Shown piece by piece: positions 1 to 9,384 of a stretch of 64,000 nt of DNA; the first letter of the stretch is position 1; each line of letters begins with the position of its first letter. The notes beneath the pieces are model-generated. The model ran no database searches and was not told the DNA's origin. It was given only the letters and a program-made list of their open reading frames with translations. The stretch comes from Anadara kagoshimensis (Eukaryota; Mollusca; Bivalvia; Arcoida; Arcidae), in the NCBI GenBank assembly GCA_021292105.1, contig CM037868.1, positions 30,998,578 through 31,062,577 on the forward strand. Reading direction: 5' to 3'. Both the position numbers and the translations under genes were made by a program.

Positions 1-201
1 TTGGTAACCATTGATGTTTCAACTGTAATGTAAAATTGGGTAAAATGAGAAATTTATACATGATCATGGGTTCACTTGTCTTTAAAATGTAATTAAATTA
101 ATGTAATATTAATTAATATTTTGAGACTATTTGACCACTGCTCATTTTATTCGATATTGGTGATGTAAAAATAAAAAAGCAAACATACCTGTAAGAAATA
201 A

Positions 202-242
<41 letters not shown>
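202..242. repeat. (CT)n microsatellite
   Basis: About 20 uninterrupted CT units lie roughly 110 bases before the first FA-domain exon. The right copy has a slightly longer tract at 56470-56514. The placement is intronic or upstream; no function is implied. Confidence 0.95.
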
Positions 243-244
<2 letters not shown>

Positions 245-351
245 ATAAATTGGAACAGTAACAAATTGTATCTTTATTTCAATTTAAAAGCAAGATACAA
301 TGTCCACATTATTAAGTCTTCAGTAAAAGCATTTTAAATCCAATTAAACAG

Positions 352-843
352 AAATTGAATATAATTTTAAATAACACATCATCTGAATTGACACTGCACA
401 CCCCAAATAGCTACAACTACCACAGTTTGTCTGATATTGGTATCAATGCTACAAATAGGACCTCATTAGTCTTCACAGTACGAGCCTGTAATGACGCACA
501 TATTGGTCTATTTACTGCCTATCCAAGCATGACCCAGAACAGATTCTATGAGATTGTCATTGGAGGTTGGGCCAACTCTAAATCTGTTATTAGAAAGCAA
601 AAACAAGGCTCCGCTTGGGCACAAAAACACCAGAGAAATTTACTCAGCTGTAAGAATGCACAACCATTTTGGGTTAGTTGGAATAATGGACACATCAAGG
701 TTGGAACTGGACAGCAAGTTAACAGTAATACATTTATGGAGTGGACAGATCCTAATCCCTATCTGGTTAAGTTTGTCGCAGTGTCTTCTGGGTTTGGAAG
801 TGATGCGGATTGGACATTTTTGGACACCCCATGTAATATATAA
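352..843 (+). CDS. Methyltransf_FA (farnesoic acid O-methyltransferase-like) domain, exon A, left copy
   Basis: This reads as a partial gene: one exon encoding almost a full Methyltransf_FA domain. Recognisable blocks are HTPNSYNYHSLSDIG near the N-terminus, IGLFTAYPS, YEIVIGGWANSKSVIRK, FWVSWNNGHIKVGTG and EWTDPNPYLVKFVAVSSGFG, ending DWTFLDTPCNI and a TAA stop. The family is named after a crustacean juvenile-hormone pathway protein, but in other animals the domain is usually in extracellular or lectin-like proteins of unknown activity; enzymatic function should not be assumed. There is no ATG at the left end, so it must be spliced. The acceptor used by exon B (TTTTAG) is TTTTAA here, and the nearest AG is at 350-351, which I took as the boundary. 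The reading frame is intact. Domain identity is strong; gene structure is uncertain. Confidence 0.8.
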   Translation, partial: KLNIILNNTSSELTLHTPNSYNYHSLSDIGINATNRTSLVFTVRACNDAHIGLFTAYPSMTQNRFYEIVIGGWANSKSVIRKQKQGSAWAQKHQRNLLSCKNAQPFWVSWNNGHIKVGTGQQVNSNTFMEWTDPNPYLVKFVAVSSGFGSDADWTFLDTPCNI

Positions 844-995
844 AATATTGTAAATGTTACCTTTGTAGGACACTTTAACCTTTTAAGTTGAAAATAAGCA
901 TGGTTTTAACAATGAACCAAAATGTATACATACATGTATGCACTTATATGCAAACTTAAGGTTTGGTTTAAAATGTACCGTAATTGAACAGACAT
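844..995. other. Non-coding, downstream of exon A
   Basis: No open frame or recognised element is visible here. It is AT-rich and probably intronic or 3' UTR. Confidence 0.5.
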
Positions 996-1441
996 TGGGT
1001 TCGTACAGTCCTGGAAAGGACCTTAAATTTTGAGGTTTGCCCTAAAAAGACCCTAAAACAAATCTGACCCTAGAAAGCCCTTGAATTTATCTGGAAGGCC
1101 CTAAAAAGCCCTTAAATTTGGCCAGTTTGGTCTCTGTTTTTTGTATTAAGTGGTTGGGAATAGACTGATAAATATAGATAAATAAATTAATTAAATTAAT
1201 AAGTTGCTTTATAGTTGGGCAATTTAAAGGTACCTGGCCCTCCCAAACACCTAATTTCAACCTCAACTTCAAGTATCATTAGTATTGACACGTAAGTAAT
1301 TGTTTTATTGATTTAATTGCCTTTGCACCAATATTTTTTGCTAAAATCCTCCCTCTGATTAGGCCTTAAATTTTCAAAAAAGACCCTGAAAAGACCCTAA
1401 AAAGTCCTTAAATTTGGAATCCACATGTCTGTACGAACCCT
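996..1441 (+). mobile_element. Short TIR element (MITE-like), GGGTTCGTACAG ends
   Basis: The left end GGGTTCGTACAG (997-1008) is matched by the inverted CTGTACGAACCC at 1429-1440. The interior is rich in CCCTAAAAAG-type words in direct and inverted form and has no coding capacity. A relative lies at 4388-4767 in opposite orientation. It is a non-autonomous DNA element by structure; superfamily is not determined because no clear target-site duplication is seen. Confidence 0.7.
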
Positions 1442-1970
1442 GACAGATGAATTGATGAGTACTTTTTTTTTTAAATTTTCCTACAACGATGTTACGGTAA
1501 ACCTCAAGATTTATAGTGCAAGTTTGGTCTTTCTGCAAACCTGAAATTTGAGAAAGTTTAAAAACTATCAAAGGCACCATCTGGACAATTTGATTTTATT
1601 TTAGTAGATAATATAAATTAAGGCATGGCTAAAATCTAGTGAAGCATTTGTATTCAGATATTATGCCTAAAAACCCATCAACAATAAATACTTTACGTAA
1701 TGTTCATCAAAATCTTTATTTTCATCCACTTACAATAATCATTGACTGTTTAAAAACAAATAGTATGGAAATTGAAACCATTATTTTATATTTGATTAAA
1801 CGAACCGTGGATGACAATTATGTGACTATGTTGATCACACCCACACACTCGCATCGATGGTAAATTGACCTTTGTGTTAATAATGTAGCACGTGAATTGG
1901 AAAATGAAAAACGGTCTACAAAAGATGTTAATACGCCTTTAGTCTCCTTTCCATAGGACAACACATCACT
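1442..1970. other. No feature recognised
   Basis: This is AT-rich sequence between a TIR element and a SINE. A short open frame near 1639-1863 has no recognisable protein character. It is conserved in the right copy only because the whole block is duplicated, and a base lost near 57963 in that copy breaks the frame. Confidence 0.5.
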
Positions 1971-2283
1971 TTGGTAGCTCAGCTGGTAGAGTACAATTGC
2001 TTCGTAAGTGAGAGGTCATAGATTCTATCCCTGACCAGGTCTGACCCATACTGTTCGCCCAGCACTCAGCATTATTAATTAAGTCAAGGTTGTTGCGGAT
2101 GGGAACGTAAATAAACAAAGTCCCCTGTCAGGGTAGGCGTGGCATGATAAAAAACCCTGTTATATAATGCTATCAGCATAACGCACAGGCAAAATTTCTG
2201 CACCTGCGCATATAGCTGGTGGTGTCTCGATATACTAGTAAGTGAAATATTTTTGAATGGGACACTAAACACTATTACTCAAA
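1971..2283 (+). mobile_element. tRNA-derived SINE, family A, full length (left duplication copy)
   Basis: The head resembles a tRNA, with a pol III A box in TAGCTCAGCTGGTAGAGT and a worn B box near 2021-2032. The body carries the family's GTCTGACCC and CTCGATATA..GTGAAATATT blocks and ends in ACTAAACACTATTACTCAAA. The same family recurs about ten times in this window in both orientations, which defines its ends. The copy is old, judging from B-box decay. Confidence 0.85.
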
Positions 2284-2499
2284 TCGAAAGGACAACAGTC
2301 AAATCCCGCTGTTTCTGCTACACTTTAACTATGTTTTGATCAAGTTACACTCGAACATTGTCAGTGTTTTTAGACACTATAGGGAGTTAAATGCAAGCAA
2401 GGAGACTTAATTGACATTTACATCTAACATCTTCAGTAGGCTATATATTATTTTTAAATTCACATGCTGTTATTTAAAACTTAAAGGTCAAGTTACCTC

Positions 2500-2502
<3 letters not shown>

Positions 2503-2534
<32 letters not shown>
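2503..2534. repeat. (GT)n microsatellite
   Basis: An uninterrupted GT tract lies about 90 bases upstream of exon B. The right copy near 58769-58800 is interrupted. Confidence 0.95.
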
Positions 2535-2535
<1 letters not shown>

Positions 2536-2619
2536 CAACATAACCATGTGATTGTCACCCATGACAAATGTTTCAAAGCACATTTGTGATAAATAATGTA
2601 TATTTTAATATAATTTTAG

Positions 2620-3074
2620 ATAATGCATCTTCAGGATTGACACTGCACACCCCAAATAGCTACAACTACCACAGTTTGTCTGATATTGGTATCAATGCTA
2701 CAAATAGGACCTCATTAGTCTTCACAGTAAGAGCCTGTAATGACGCACATATTGGTCTATTTACTGCCTATCCAAGCATGACCCAGAACAGATTCTATGA
2801 GATTGTCATTGGAGGTTGGGCCAACTCTAAATCTGTTATTAGAAAGCAAAAACAAGGCTACGCTTGGGCACAAAAACACCAGAGAAATTTACTCAGCTGT
2901 ACGAATGCACAATCATTTTGGGTTAGTTGGAATAATGGACACATCAAGGTTGGAACTGGACAGCAAGTTAACAGTAATACATTTATGGAGTGGACAGATC
3001 CTAATCCCTATCTGGTTAAGTTTGTCGCAGTGTCTTCTGGGTTTGGAAGTGATGCGGATTGGACATTTTTGTAA
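2620..3074 (+). CDS. Methyltransf_FA domain, exon B, left copy
   Basis: This second FA-domain exon is nearly identical to exon A over the coding part but has different flanks. A good acceptor, TATAATTTTAG, ends at 2619; the exon starts with DNASSGLTLHTPNSYNYH after splicing. The right edge is either a donor GTAAAC at 3071 or the in-frame TAA at 3072-3074. A possible next exon starts at 4846 after TTGTTTGTTTCAG and also begins GTAA, so splicing would still give TTG TAA. The protein therefore appears to end DWTFL either way. The frame is intact throughout. Exons A and B could be tandem paralogues or alternative last exons of one transcript. Biochemical role is unknown; the family name does not prove methyltransferase activity. 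Confidence 0.82.
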
Positions 3075-3289
3075 ACTTGGTAAGAAATAATTTTTTGAGA
3101 ATTTTAAAAAAAAAATTATGATTTTATGAAATGAAGAAGAATTGTTACAAAATGTCCAAATATATATTGCACCACTATGTACATTAGCCTAGTTGACATC
3201 ATGCAGCACTACTGCAAGGGCAGGGATGTGGATATGGATTGATAAGGAGCAATGAACCAGTGACTGGGTTCAAAATTAAATATGAGGTT

Positions 3290-3660
3290 AATAACATACC
3301 TATTTATAATATCACTTGTGCAACGAAATAGGCTGCTTGCAAATAAATTGTTGACTCAGGGATATTGCAAGCCTAGGCTTATCAAGGCCCTCAAGTTAAT
3401 GGCCGTCATCACAGTATTGTTGATAAGTTTGATGTCTCTGTGTCAGGATTGCCTTGGATATATTTGACTTCTCATAGTTCCATGTTCCTTTTACAGAATT
3501 TTGATTACACATGTGGCGGGTGTAGCTAGCTAAACAGGAGGTGCTTACCCTTCCGGAGCACCCGGCCTCACTTCCCTCGTGGAAGTTCACGTGTCTAACC
3601 TAACTTGTCAGTTCCAAAGTTTTTACTTTGCTTCTGGATTGTGATTCGAACATGGATTAG
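3290..3660 (+). mobile_element. Retroelement 3' fragment (end of coding region plus 3' region), plus copy
   Basis: The first part translates to LLANKLLTQGYCKPRLIKAL, then shifts frame into YGRHHSIVDKFDVSVS. This matches the minus-strand copy at 7943-8306, where the same peptide is unbroken as far as FDVSVSRIPLDIFD. The motif resembles the C-terminal part of reverse-transcriptase polyproteins widespread in molluscs. The second part (3480-3660) is a conserved non-coding tail containing TAGCTAGCTAAACAGGAGG. It is a dead fragment. The exact retroelement class is inference. Confidence 0.65.
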
Positions 3661-4261
3661 TATGTTTTTTTTACTGTATTGAGATTTTATGACTTTGATG
3701 TAATATCTGCATGTATGTATACTTTAAGTGGGCTTAGTTATAGGTAAACAACTTTGACCTGTCCACTTAACCTTTTATTCAAATACTTATTATAGAAGAG
3801 CGCACTAATGTTTAGGAATCATGTGGGTTTTTGTCTACATAATGCAAACACTGATCATGCATGTATCCTGAGTATATATTGTAAGCGGTGAATCCTACCA
3901 CTACCCATTTATTAGGTGGATCCTTCTATATGTATAATCCTAATAAAAAGTCAAGCGGAGAGGTCAATGTTGTTTGCCTATACAAGATGGATTAAAACTA
4001 TTTCAAAAGTAGCATCAGCAATTTATCAGTTATTTACAACAAGTTTATTATCTTTGAGGATTAATCTAAGATCAAGTTCATGTGTGCGAGATGTGAGTGC
4101 CCGTTATGCCCTGCCTTGAACTACCATACATTCGGGACAACTTCAAGCTAAGGTGCTAGTCCACAGTAAGTGTGCTGCAAACAAGCATACCACACCCTCT
4201 GTCAAATTTTACTGACACTGGGTAAACCAGTCACTATTTAATACGGATTGCCAGATGAAGA
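3661..4261. other. No gene recognised
   Basis: AT-rich sequence with no splice-bounded coding segment that I can support. A small open frame near 3916-4119 has no recognisable domain. Confidence 0.5.
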
Positions 4262-4352
4262 AGCAGAATTTTAGAATCCCGTGTATGACCTGGCCGGTAT
4301 TTGAACTTCTGCTCTCAAGGCAGATGCTCTACCCATTGAGGCAGTTCCCCTC
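4262..4352 (-). mobile_element. tRNA-like SINE head fragment
   Basis: Read on the minus strand, it has an A-box-like CTCAATGGGTAGAGCATC, an anticodon-arm-like stretch and a B-box-like GAAGTTCAAATACCGG. It lacks a convincing acceptor stem, so it is treated as a SINE or tRNA relic rather than a gene. The duplicate is at about 60520-60605. Confidence 0.5.
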
Positions 4353-4387
4353 TATGTATAACGTTTTGTCAATATGAATGTTCTTTA

Positions 4388-4767
4388 CAGGGTTTGTACA
4401 GACATTTGGACTCCAAATTTAAGGACTTTAAGGACTTTTAGGGTCTTTTCAGAGGTACATTTACAACTGAAGCAAGAAAAGTATTGATGCAAAGGCAATT
4501 AAATCAATAAAACAATTACTTACATGACTTGAAGTGGATAAGGTTGAAATTGGGCATTTGAAAGGGCCAGGTACCTTTAAATTGCTCCTTTCAAGTACCT
4601 TATTAATTAATATTTATTTACACCAGTCTATTTGCAACCACTTAATATCAAAATACAAACACCCAACTGCCCAAATTCAAGGGCTTTTTAGGGTCAGACT
4701 TGTTTTAAGGGTGTTTTTAGGGCTAACCTCAAAATGTAAGGACTTTTCCAGACCTGTACGAACCCTG
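4388..4767 (-). mobile_element. Short TIR element (MITE-like), inverted relative of 996-1441
   Basis: Ends are CAGGGTTTGTACAG and CTGTACGAACCCTG in inverted orientation. Read on the minus strand, the interior repeats the CCTTACATTTTGAGG and CTGACCCTAAAAAGCCC words of the 996-1441 element. No coding capacity is present. Confidence 0.7.
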
Positions 4768-6290
4768 TATAAAGAAAAAATGTTTTGTCAATATCAATGT
4801 TCTTTTTAAAATCTCACTAACATCTTCTCATTTTGTTTGTTTCAGGTAAAATGGACAAAGAAGTGTTCCAGTTTGTGTTATATAAAATGATTAATGATTC
4901 GGTTTCCATGGCATTTTAATGCTTGTTAAGACTATGAAGACTTTTGTTAATTTTTTCTTTTTATAGATAATATTTGTTTGTTTTTTTTTTTTTTTTTTTT
5001 TGGAATTCTTGTTTTTTTATGAAAATGTTTAATTTACAATTACAGAAAATGCTTAGGATACCCTCTGATTTGAGATTATAATGTTAAAAATGTTAGAATT
5101 TTTGGTTGATTTTTTTTTTTTTGTGTTTTATTAATGGTGTTTGCTTTAATTACAAATATTTTATGCCCGTATAATCAGAACTGGCTCCAGTGTTAAAGTT
5201 TCCATAATATTCATGCCCAGACAAATGTTTTCCAGAATTTGAATTTAGCAAATAGGATATATGGATGATAATAAAACTGAATTGTTCTGAAAAAACTTTA
5301 GTTTTGTTTTTAGAAAAAGTAGTTGGATTGGAGACACTCTCTATATGGGATAGGGCTGTCATTGATAGATCGATATATTGATAAAAATGGCCACCAGCTC
5401 ATGGCTAAGGTTGGAGTAGTTAATGACACATAGATCAAACTTGCTGCAAACATATTATATATGTATTACAATGTATCATTTTAATTTTAAACCAACTGAC
5501 ATACAAAACAGATTGCATATTATTTTCTCCGTTCCTCCGAAAATAAATATTTTCTTGACTAACTATGCAAATAAAACACAAACAATTAAAATAGGATGCC
5601 TAGTTGCAAGCTCTTTATATATTTATATATCCACAAACATGATTATATAATATTAAAGAAACATTTGGTTAAAATATTTTAAGCATGGTACATATAGAGT
5701 ACAAGGGAAAAAAAATAAAGGGGAAAGGGCAGGGTGGGTTTTTGTCCCCTTTTTCCACGCCTGGATTCCCTATCTGAATCAGAGTGAGACATACTCTCAG
5801 CTTGCAACCGGTTCGAATAACTTAAAAACACGCCTGTTACTTATATACCCTACCCAGAAAAGCGTGCAGTAATATACAACACGGAATCAACCACCCGTGA
5901 AAATATTCAATCACGAGTAAAAATCTTCGTATACAATAAAAACGAATAAGCTCCGAAAGTAAATTTAAATATTCATAGAACGTAAAGAAATGAATTTATA
6001 TTGGGAACATTTAAGATGACACTATGCAGACTTGCCAAAAGATTCAACTATATATATATATATATATATATATTTTAATCACTTTTCAAATATTTGGATA
6101 TATCAAATTCAACATTTAGTTAAAAAATAGAAATGATGTTAAAAAGCAAAATTGGCAGCCGTTCTGTAATAACGTCATTGGAATCGTGAACAATGTGTTC
6201 AAATGTTGTGGAATGATGGGAACTAAATATATTTTTCAGTTGATATATTGATATTCAAAATTCTCATCAATGACAGCTCTAATATGGGTG
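4768..6290. other. Mostly unrecognised sequence with a possible splice acceptor
   Basis: A pyrimidine-rich acceptor TTGTTTGTTTCAG ends at 4845 and could start a short terminal exon following exon B. The rest is AT-rich, with poly-T tracts at about 4981-5001 and 5109-5121 and a TA microsatellite near 6050-6073. No domain-bearing frame is visible. Confidence 0.4.
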
Positions 6291-6295
6291 AAGGG

Positions 6296-6420
6296 CCCAA
6301 GTGGCTGAGTGATCTAAAGTACAAACAGATTACTGATTCAAATTGCTGCACCCTGCCAAGGTTCAAAGTGCTGCACACTGCCAAGGTTTAAATCTTACTC
6401 CGCACAGATAAGATTACTGA
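6296..6420 (+). mobile_element. tRNA-like SINE head from which the minisatellite appears to derive
   Basis: AAGTGGCTGAGTGATCTAAAG resembles the A box and D-arm of a Leu/Ser-type tRNA head. AAGGTTTAAATCTTACTCC, about 80 bases on, resembles a B box. Between them lies CAAAGTGCTGCACACTGCC, the same word that is amplified in the adjoining array. An equivalent head lies at 62555-62600. Confidence 0.5.
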
Positions 6421-7377
6421 TTCAAAGAGCTGCACCCTGCCATGGTTCAAAGTGCTACACCCTGCCAAGGTTCAAAGTGCTACACCCTGCCAAGGTTCAA
6501 AGTGCTGCACCCTGCCAAGGTTCAAAGTGCTGCACACTGCCAAGGTTCAAAGTGCTACACCCTGCCAAGGTTCAAAGTGCTACACCCTGCCAAGGTTCAA
6601 AGTGCTGCACCCTGCCAAGGTTCAAAGTGCTGCACACTGCCAAGGTTCAAAGTGCTACACCCTGCCAAGGTTCAAAGTGCTGCACCCTGCCAAGGTTCAA
6701 AGTGCTGCACCCTGCCAAGGTTCAAAGTGCTGCACACTGCCAAGGTTCAAAGTGCTGCACCCTGCCAAGGTTCAAAGTGCTGCACCCTGCCAAGGTTCAA
6801 AGTGCTGCACACTGCTAAGGTTCAAAGTGCTACACCCTGCCAAGGTTCAAAGTGCTACACCCTGCCAAGGTTCAAAGTGCTGCACCCTGCCATGGTTCAA
6901 AGTGCTACACCCTGCCAAGGTTCAAAGTGCTGCACCCTGCCAAGGTTCAAAGTGCTGCACACTGCCAAGGTTCAAAGTGCTGCACACTGCCAAGGTTCAA
7001 AGTGCTGCACACTGCCAAGGTTCAAAATGCTGCACCCTGCCAAGGTTTAAAGTGCTGCACACTGCCAAGGATCAAAGTGCTGCACACTGCCAAGGTTCAA
7101 AGTGCTGCACACTGCCAAGCTTCAAAGTGCTGCACACTGCCAAGGTCCAAAGTGCTGCACCCTGCCAAGGTCCAAAGTGCTGCACACTGCCAAGGTTCAA
7201 AGTGCTACACACTGCCAAGGTTCAAAGTGCTGCACACTGCCAAGGTTCAAACTGCTGCACTCTGCCAAGGTTCAAAATGCTGCACACTGCCAAGGTTCAA
7301 AGTGCTGCACTCTGCCAAGGTTCAAAGTGCTGCACACTGCCAAGGTTCAAAGAGCTGCACCCTGCCAAGGTTCAAAT
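6340..7377 (+). repeat. 25-bp minisatellite, left array (about 40 units)
   Basis: The unit is a 25-base word built from CAAAGTGCTGCACCCTGCC and AAGGTT, with common variants TACACC/TGCACC and CACACT/CACCCT. Because 25 is not a multiple of 3, three units make a 25-residue period. All three plus-strand frames are open for long stretches, giving apparent proteins of 113-315 residues rich in Cys, His and Lys; these are artefacts of the repeat, not genes. The array ends at AAGGTTCAAATCTTACAG, again B-box-like. Confidence 0.95.
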
Positions 7378-7470
7378 CTTACAGGGTACAGATCTATAGT
7401 GCTAGAAAGCTTGTCCAGTCACTTGCTGAACTCCATTGGTTTTCCCTCAAGTTCCTCCTTCTATATTACA

Positions 7471-7828
7471 GTTGAGTTGAGTAATGTTGATTCATAACGT
7501 CCCTGTCAAAAATATTTCATTATATCGAGATGTCACCAGCTATATGCGAAAGTGCAGAATTGCAGAAATTTTGCCTATTATACGGCATTATACAGCAGGG
7601 TTCATTTGCGTGCCTAGCCCACCGTGACAAGGGGCCTCGTTTATTTTAAACGTAACTTTAAGTTCCCATCTAAAGAACCATGACCTTTATTTCGTAATGC
7701 CGAGTGCTGGGCAAAAGAATACTAGTAGTCACTACCCACTTTCAAGTCTTGGGTCAGATCCGGCCGGGGTTCAAACCAACAACCTACAATTTACGAAGCG
7801 AGCACTCTACCAAACAAGCTATGGCAGT
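7471..7828 (-). mobile_element. tRNA-derived SINE, family A, full length
   Basis: Read on the minus strand it runs from a worn tRNA-like head with a B-box-like GGTTTGAACCCCGG, through the GACCCAAGACTTGAAAGTGG block, to the family 3' end with GTTGAGTAATG in inverted form at the left edge. It directly abuts the end of the 25-bp array. Confidence 0.85.
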
Positions 7829-7942
7829 TAGGTTAGAATAGCTAAACTTAAGAAATTATTACCAGATCCAGTCATTTACTTGTGTCATTTTATCAAAATA
7901 CAACCAGTTAGAGACAAAGCTTTTAAAAATCAAATATAAACG

Positions 7943-8306
7943 TACTAATCCATGTCCGAATCACAATCCAAAAGCAAAGTAAAAACTTTGGAACTGACAA
8001 GTCAGGTTAGACACGCGAACTTCCACCAGGGAAGTGAGGCCAGTTGCTCCGGAAAAGTAAGCGCCCCCTGTTTAGCTAGCTACACCTGCCACGTGTGATC
8101 AAAATTGTGTGGAAGGAACATGGATCTGGGGCGTCAAATATATCCAATGGAATCCTGGACACAGAGACGTCAAATTTATCAACAATACTGTGACGGCCAT
8201 AAAACTTTTTGAGGGCTTTGATAAGCCTAGGCTTGCAATATCCTCGAATCAACAATTTATTTGCAAGCAGCTGCTTCGTTGTACAAAGCCCCCGTAGTGG
8301 GAACAA
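7943..8306 (-). mobile_element. Retroelement 3' fragment, minus copy with intact frame
   Basis: On the minus strand an open frame reads LLANKLLIRGYCKPRLIKAL and then KKFYGRHSIVDKFDVSVSRI before running into the non-coding tail. It is the best-preserved copy of the family also seen at 3290-3660, 59545-59935 and 26208-26390. It resembles the C-terminal end of a reverse-transcriptase polyprotein; most of the element is missing. Confidence 0.65.
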
Positions 8307-8744
8307 GCTCTACCATAGCGTATTAATTGGGGAAACAAATGCACCATAAGCAGGCGAAACAAGTATATTGCTGCATAGAAAAGGAAAGTTGACAAAAGAA
8401 AAATTGAAGTCATCACCTTTGTCATAAAGTTTCAAATGTAGCCTTTCGTAAACGTCATAATTCAGGTTTAAGTTTAAAATTATACCTATGTGATTTGCGC
8501 ATATGGGTCAAGTAGTTGTTCAGAGCTTCATTTTAAGCATTTCCACTTGGTTAGAGCAATTTTGTATCTTGTGTAGAAGGTTAAATTTTGTAAATTTCTA
8601 TTCAAAAGTAAAAGCATGTACTTAATATTATTAATTAGAAAAAATAAGTTTTAAGTCTTAACTTTATATCAGTAATAAGCATTTATTATTTTAACATCTT
8701 TTGGCTTTTCACTTACCATTTGGTTAACCTATCAGAGCTTTGAA
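8307..8744. other. No feature recognised
   Basis: AT-rich sequence with no supported exon or element. Confidence 0.5.
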
Positions 8745-9182
8745 CAATGGGATTCTGGCCCCGGTTTCACAACCATTCCTTAACTTTAGAATTTCCTTAT
8801 CTTGTGTTTTTTCCCTTACCTTTAAGATTTTTCCAAAAGTTAAAGAAAAAAGCGTTCTCCATTCAGGAGAGAATATTGTACTCTCAGTCGCTTAACGCCA
8901 CCGAAACCGGGATAAGCTCCGGCCTGATGAGCCTAATGGCTCGGGACAGACTTTATCTTTAATATAGTTGATGTGGGGGGGGGGTATATAGGAATCATCA
9001 TTTTTGTCTGTCCATCCGTGTAAAATCTTGTCTGGGTCGTATCGCATAGAATCTTTGGAGGACTGTCATAAAGCTTCACATGAATAATCTTCATGGTCCA
9101 AAGATGTGTCATGACCTTAAACCAATGTCATATCGAAAAGTTTAAGGTCGTGGGGAAACATTAAATGTTGGGGGTGCGGAGT
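8745..9182 (+). repeat. Two abutting dispersed repeats
   Basis: The first part (8745-8965) begins with CCCCGGTTTCACAACCATTCC, a word related to the ends of the 17234-18596 element, and contains a GCTCCGGCCTGATGAGCC segment. The second part (8966-9182) starts with a G run and recurs at 45356-45600 with shared GGAGGACTGTCATAAA and GTGTCATGAC words. No coding potential is seen in either. Confidence 0.65.
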
Positions 9183-9186
9183 ATTT

Positions 9187-9300
9187 GCGCAACGCACATA
9201 CAAAATGTCTTCACCCGTTCGCCTATATAGGTGGTGTCGTCTCGATATAAGTGAAATATTCTTGACTGTGACGTTAAACACCATTACTCAACTCAACTCT
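9187..9300 (+). mobile_element. SINE family A, 3' fragment
   Basis: Only the last third of the family is present, from GCGCAACGCACATAC to ACACCATTACTCAACTC, including CTCGATATAAGTGAAATATT. The tRNA-like head is missing, consistent with 5' truncation. Confidence 0.85.
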
Positions 9301-9384
9301 CTAAGTATAAAACACGGACAATAACTAGCGCTTTCGATTTAAAGCATCGTTACCTTGGGCTTACAAAGGTAAAAGTGAGCTCAT

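Larger units (their letters stand above)
1..7377 (+). repeat. Segmental duplication, left copy
   Basis: The whole block reappears in the same order and orientation from 56267 to the window end. Base 1 aligns with 56267 and the offset stays near 56266-56272 across exons, SINE and TIR elements. Visible differences are scattered substitutions and many one-base indels, often in homopolymers. The left boundary is cut by the window start. The right boundary lies at or near the end of the 25-bp minisatellite, because the SINE that follows at 7471 is not reached in the right copy. A recent duplication, or uncollapsed haplotypes placed in one scaffold, would both give this pattern. Confidence 0.95.

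Noticed and set aside
4262..4352. Functional tRNA genes here and at 46899-46985, 1971-2045 and 13370-13434
   Set aside because: A-box and B-box-like words are present, but acceptor stems do not pair and most are joined to SINE bodies. They are SINE heads or relics.
6442..7475. The 25-bp array as a CRISPR array
   Set aside because: There are no unique spacers; the units abut directly. The genome is eukaryotic.
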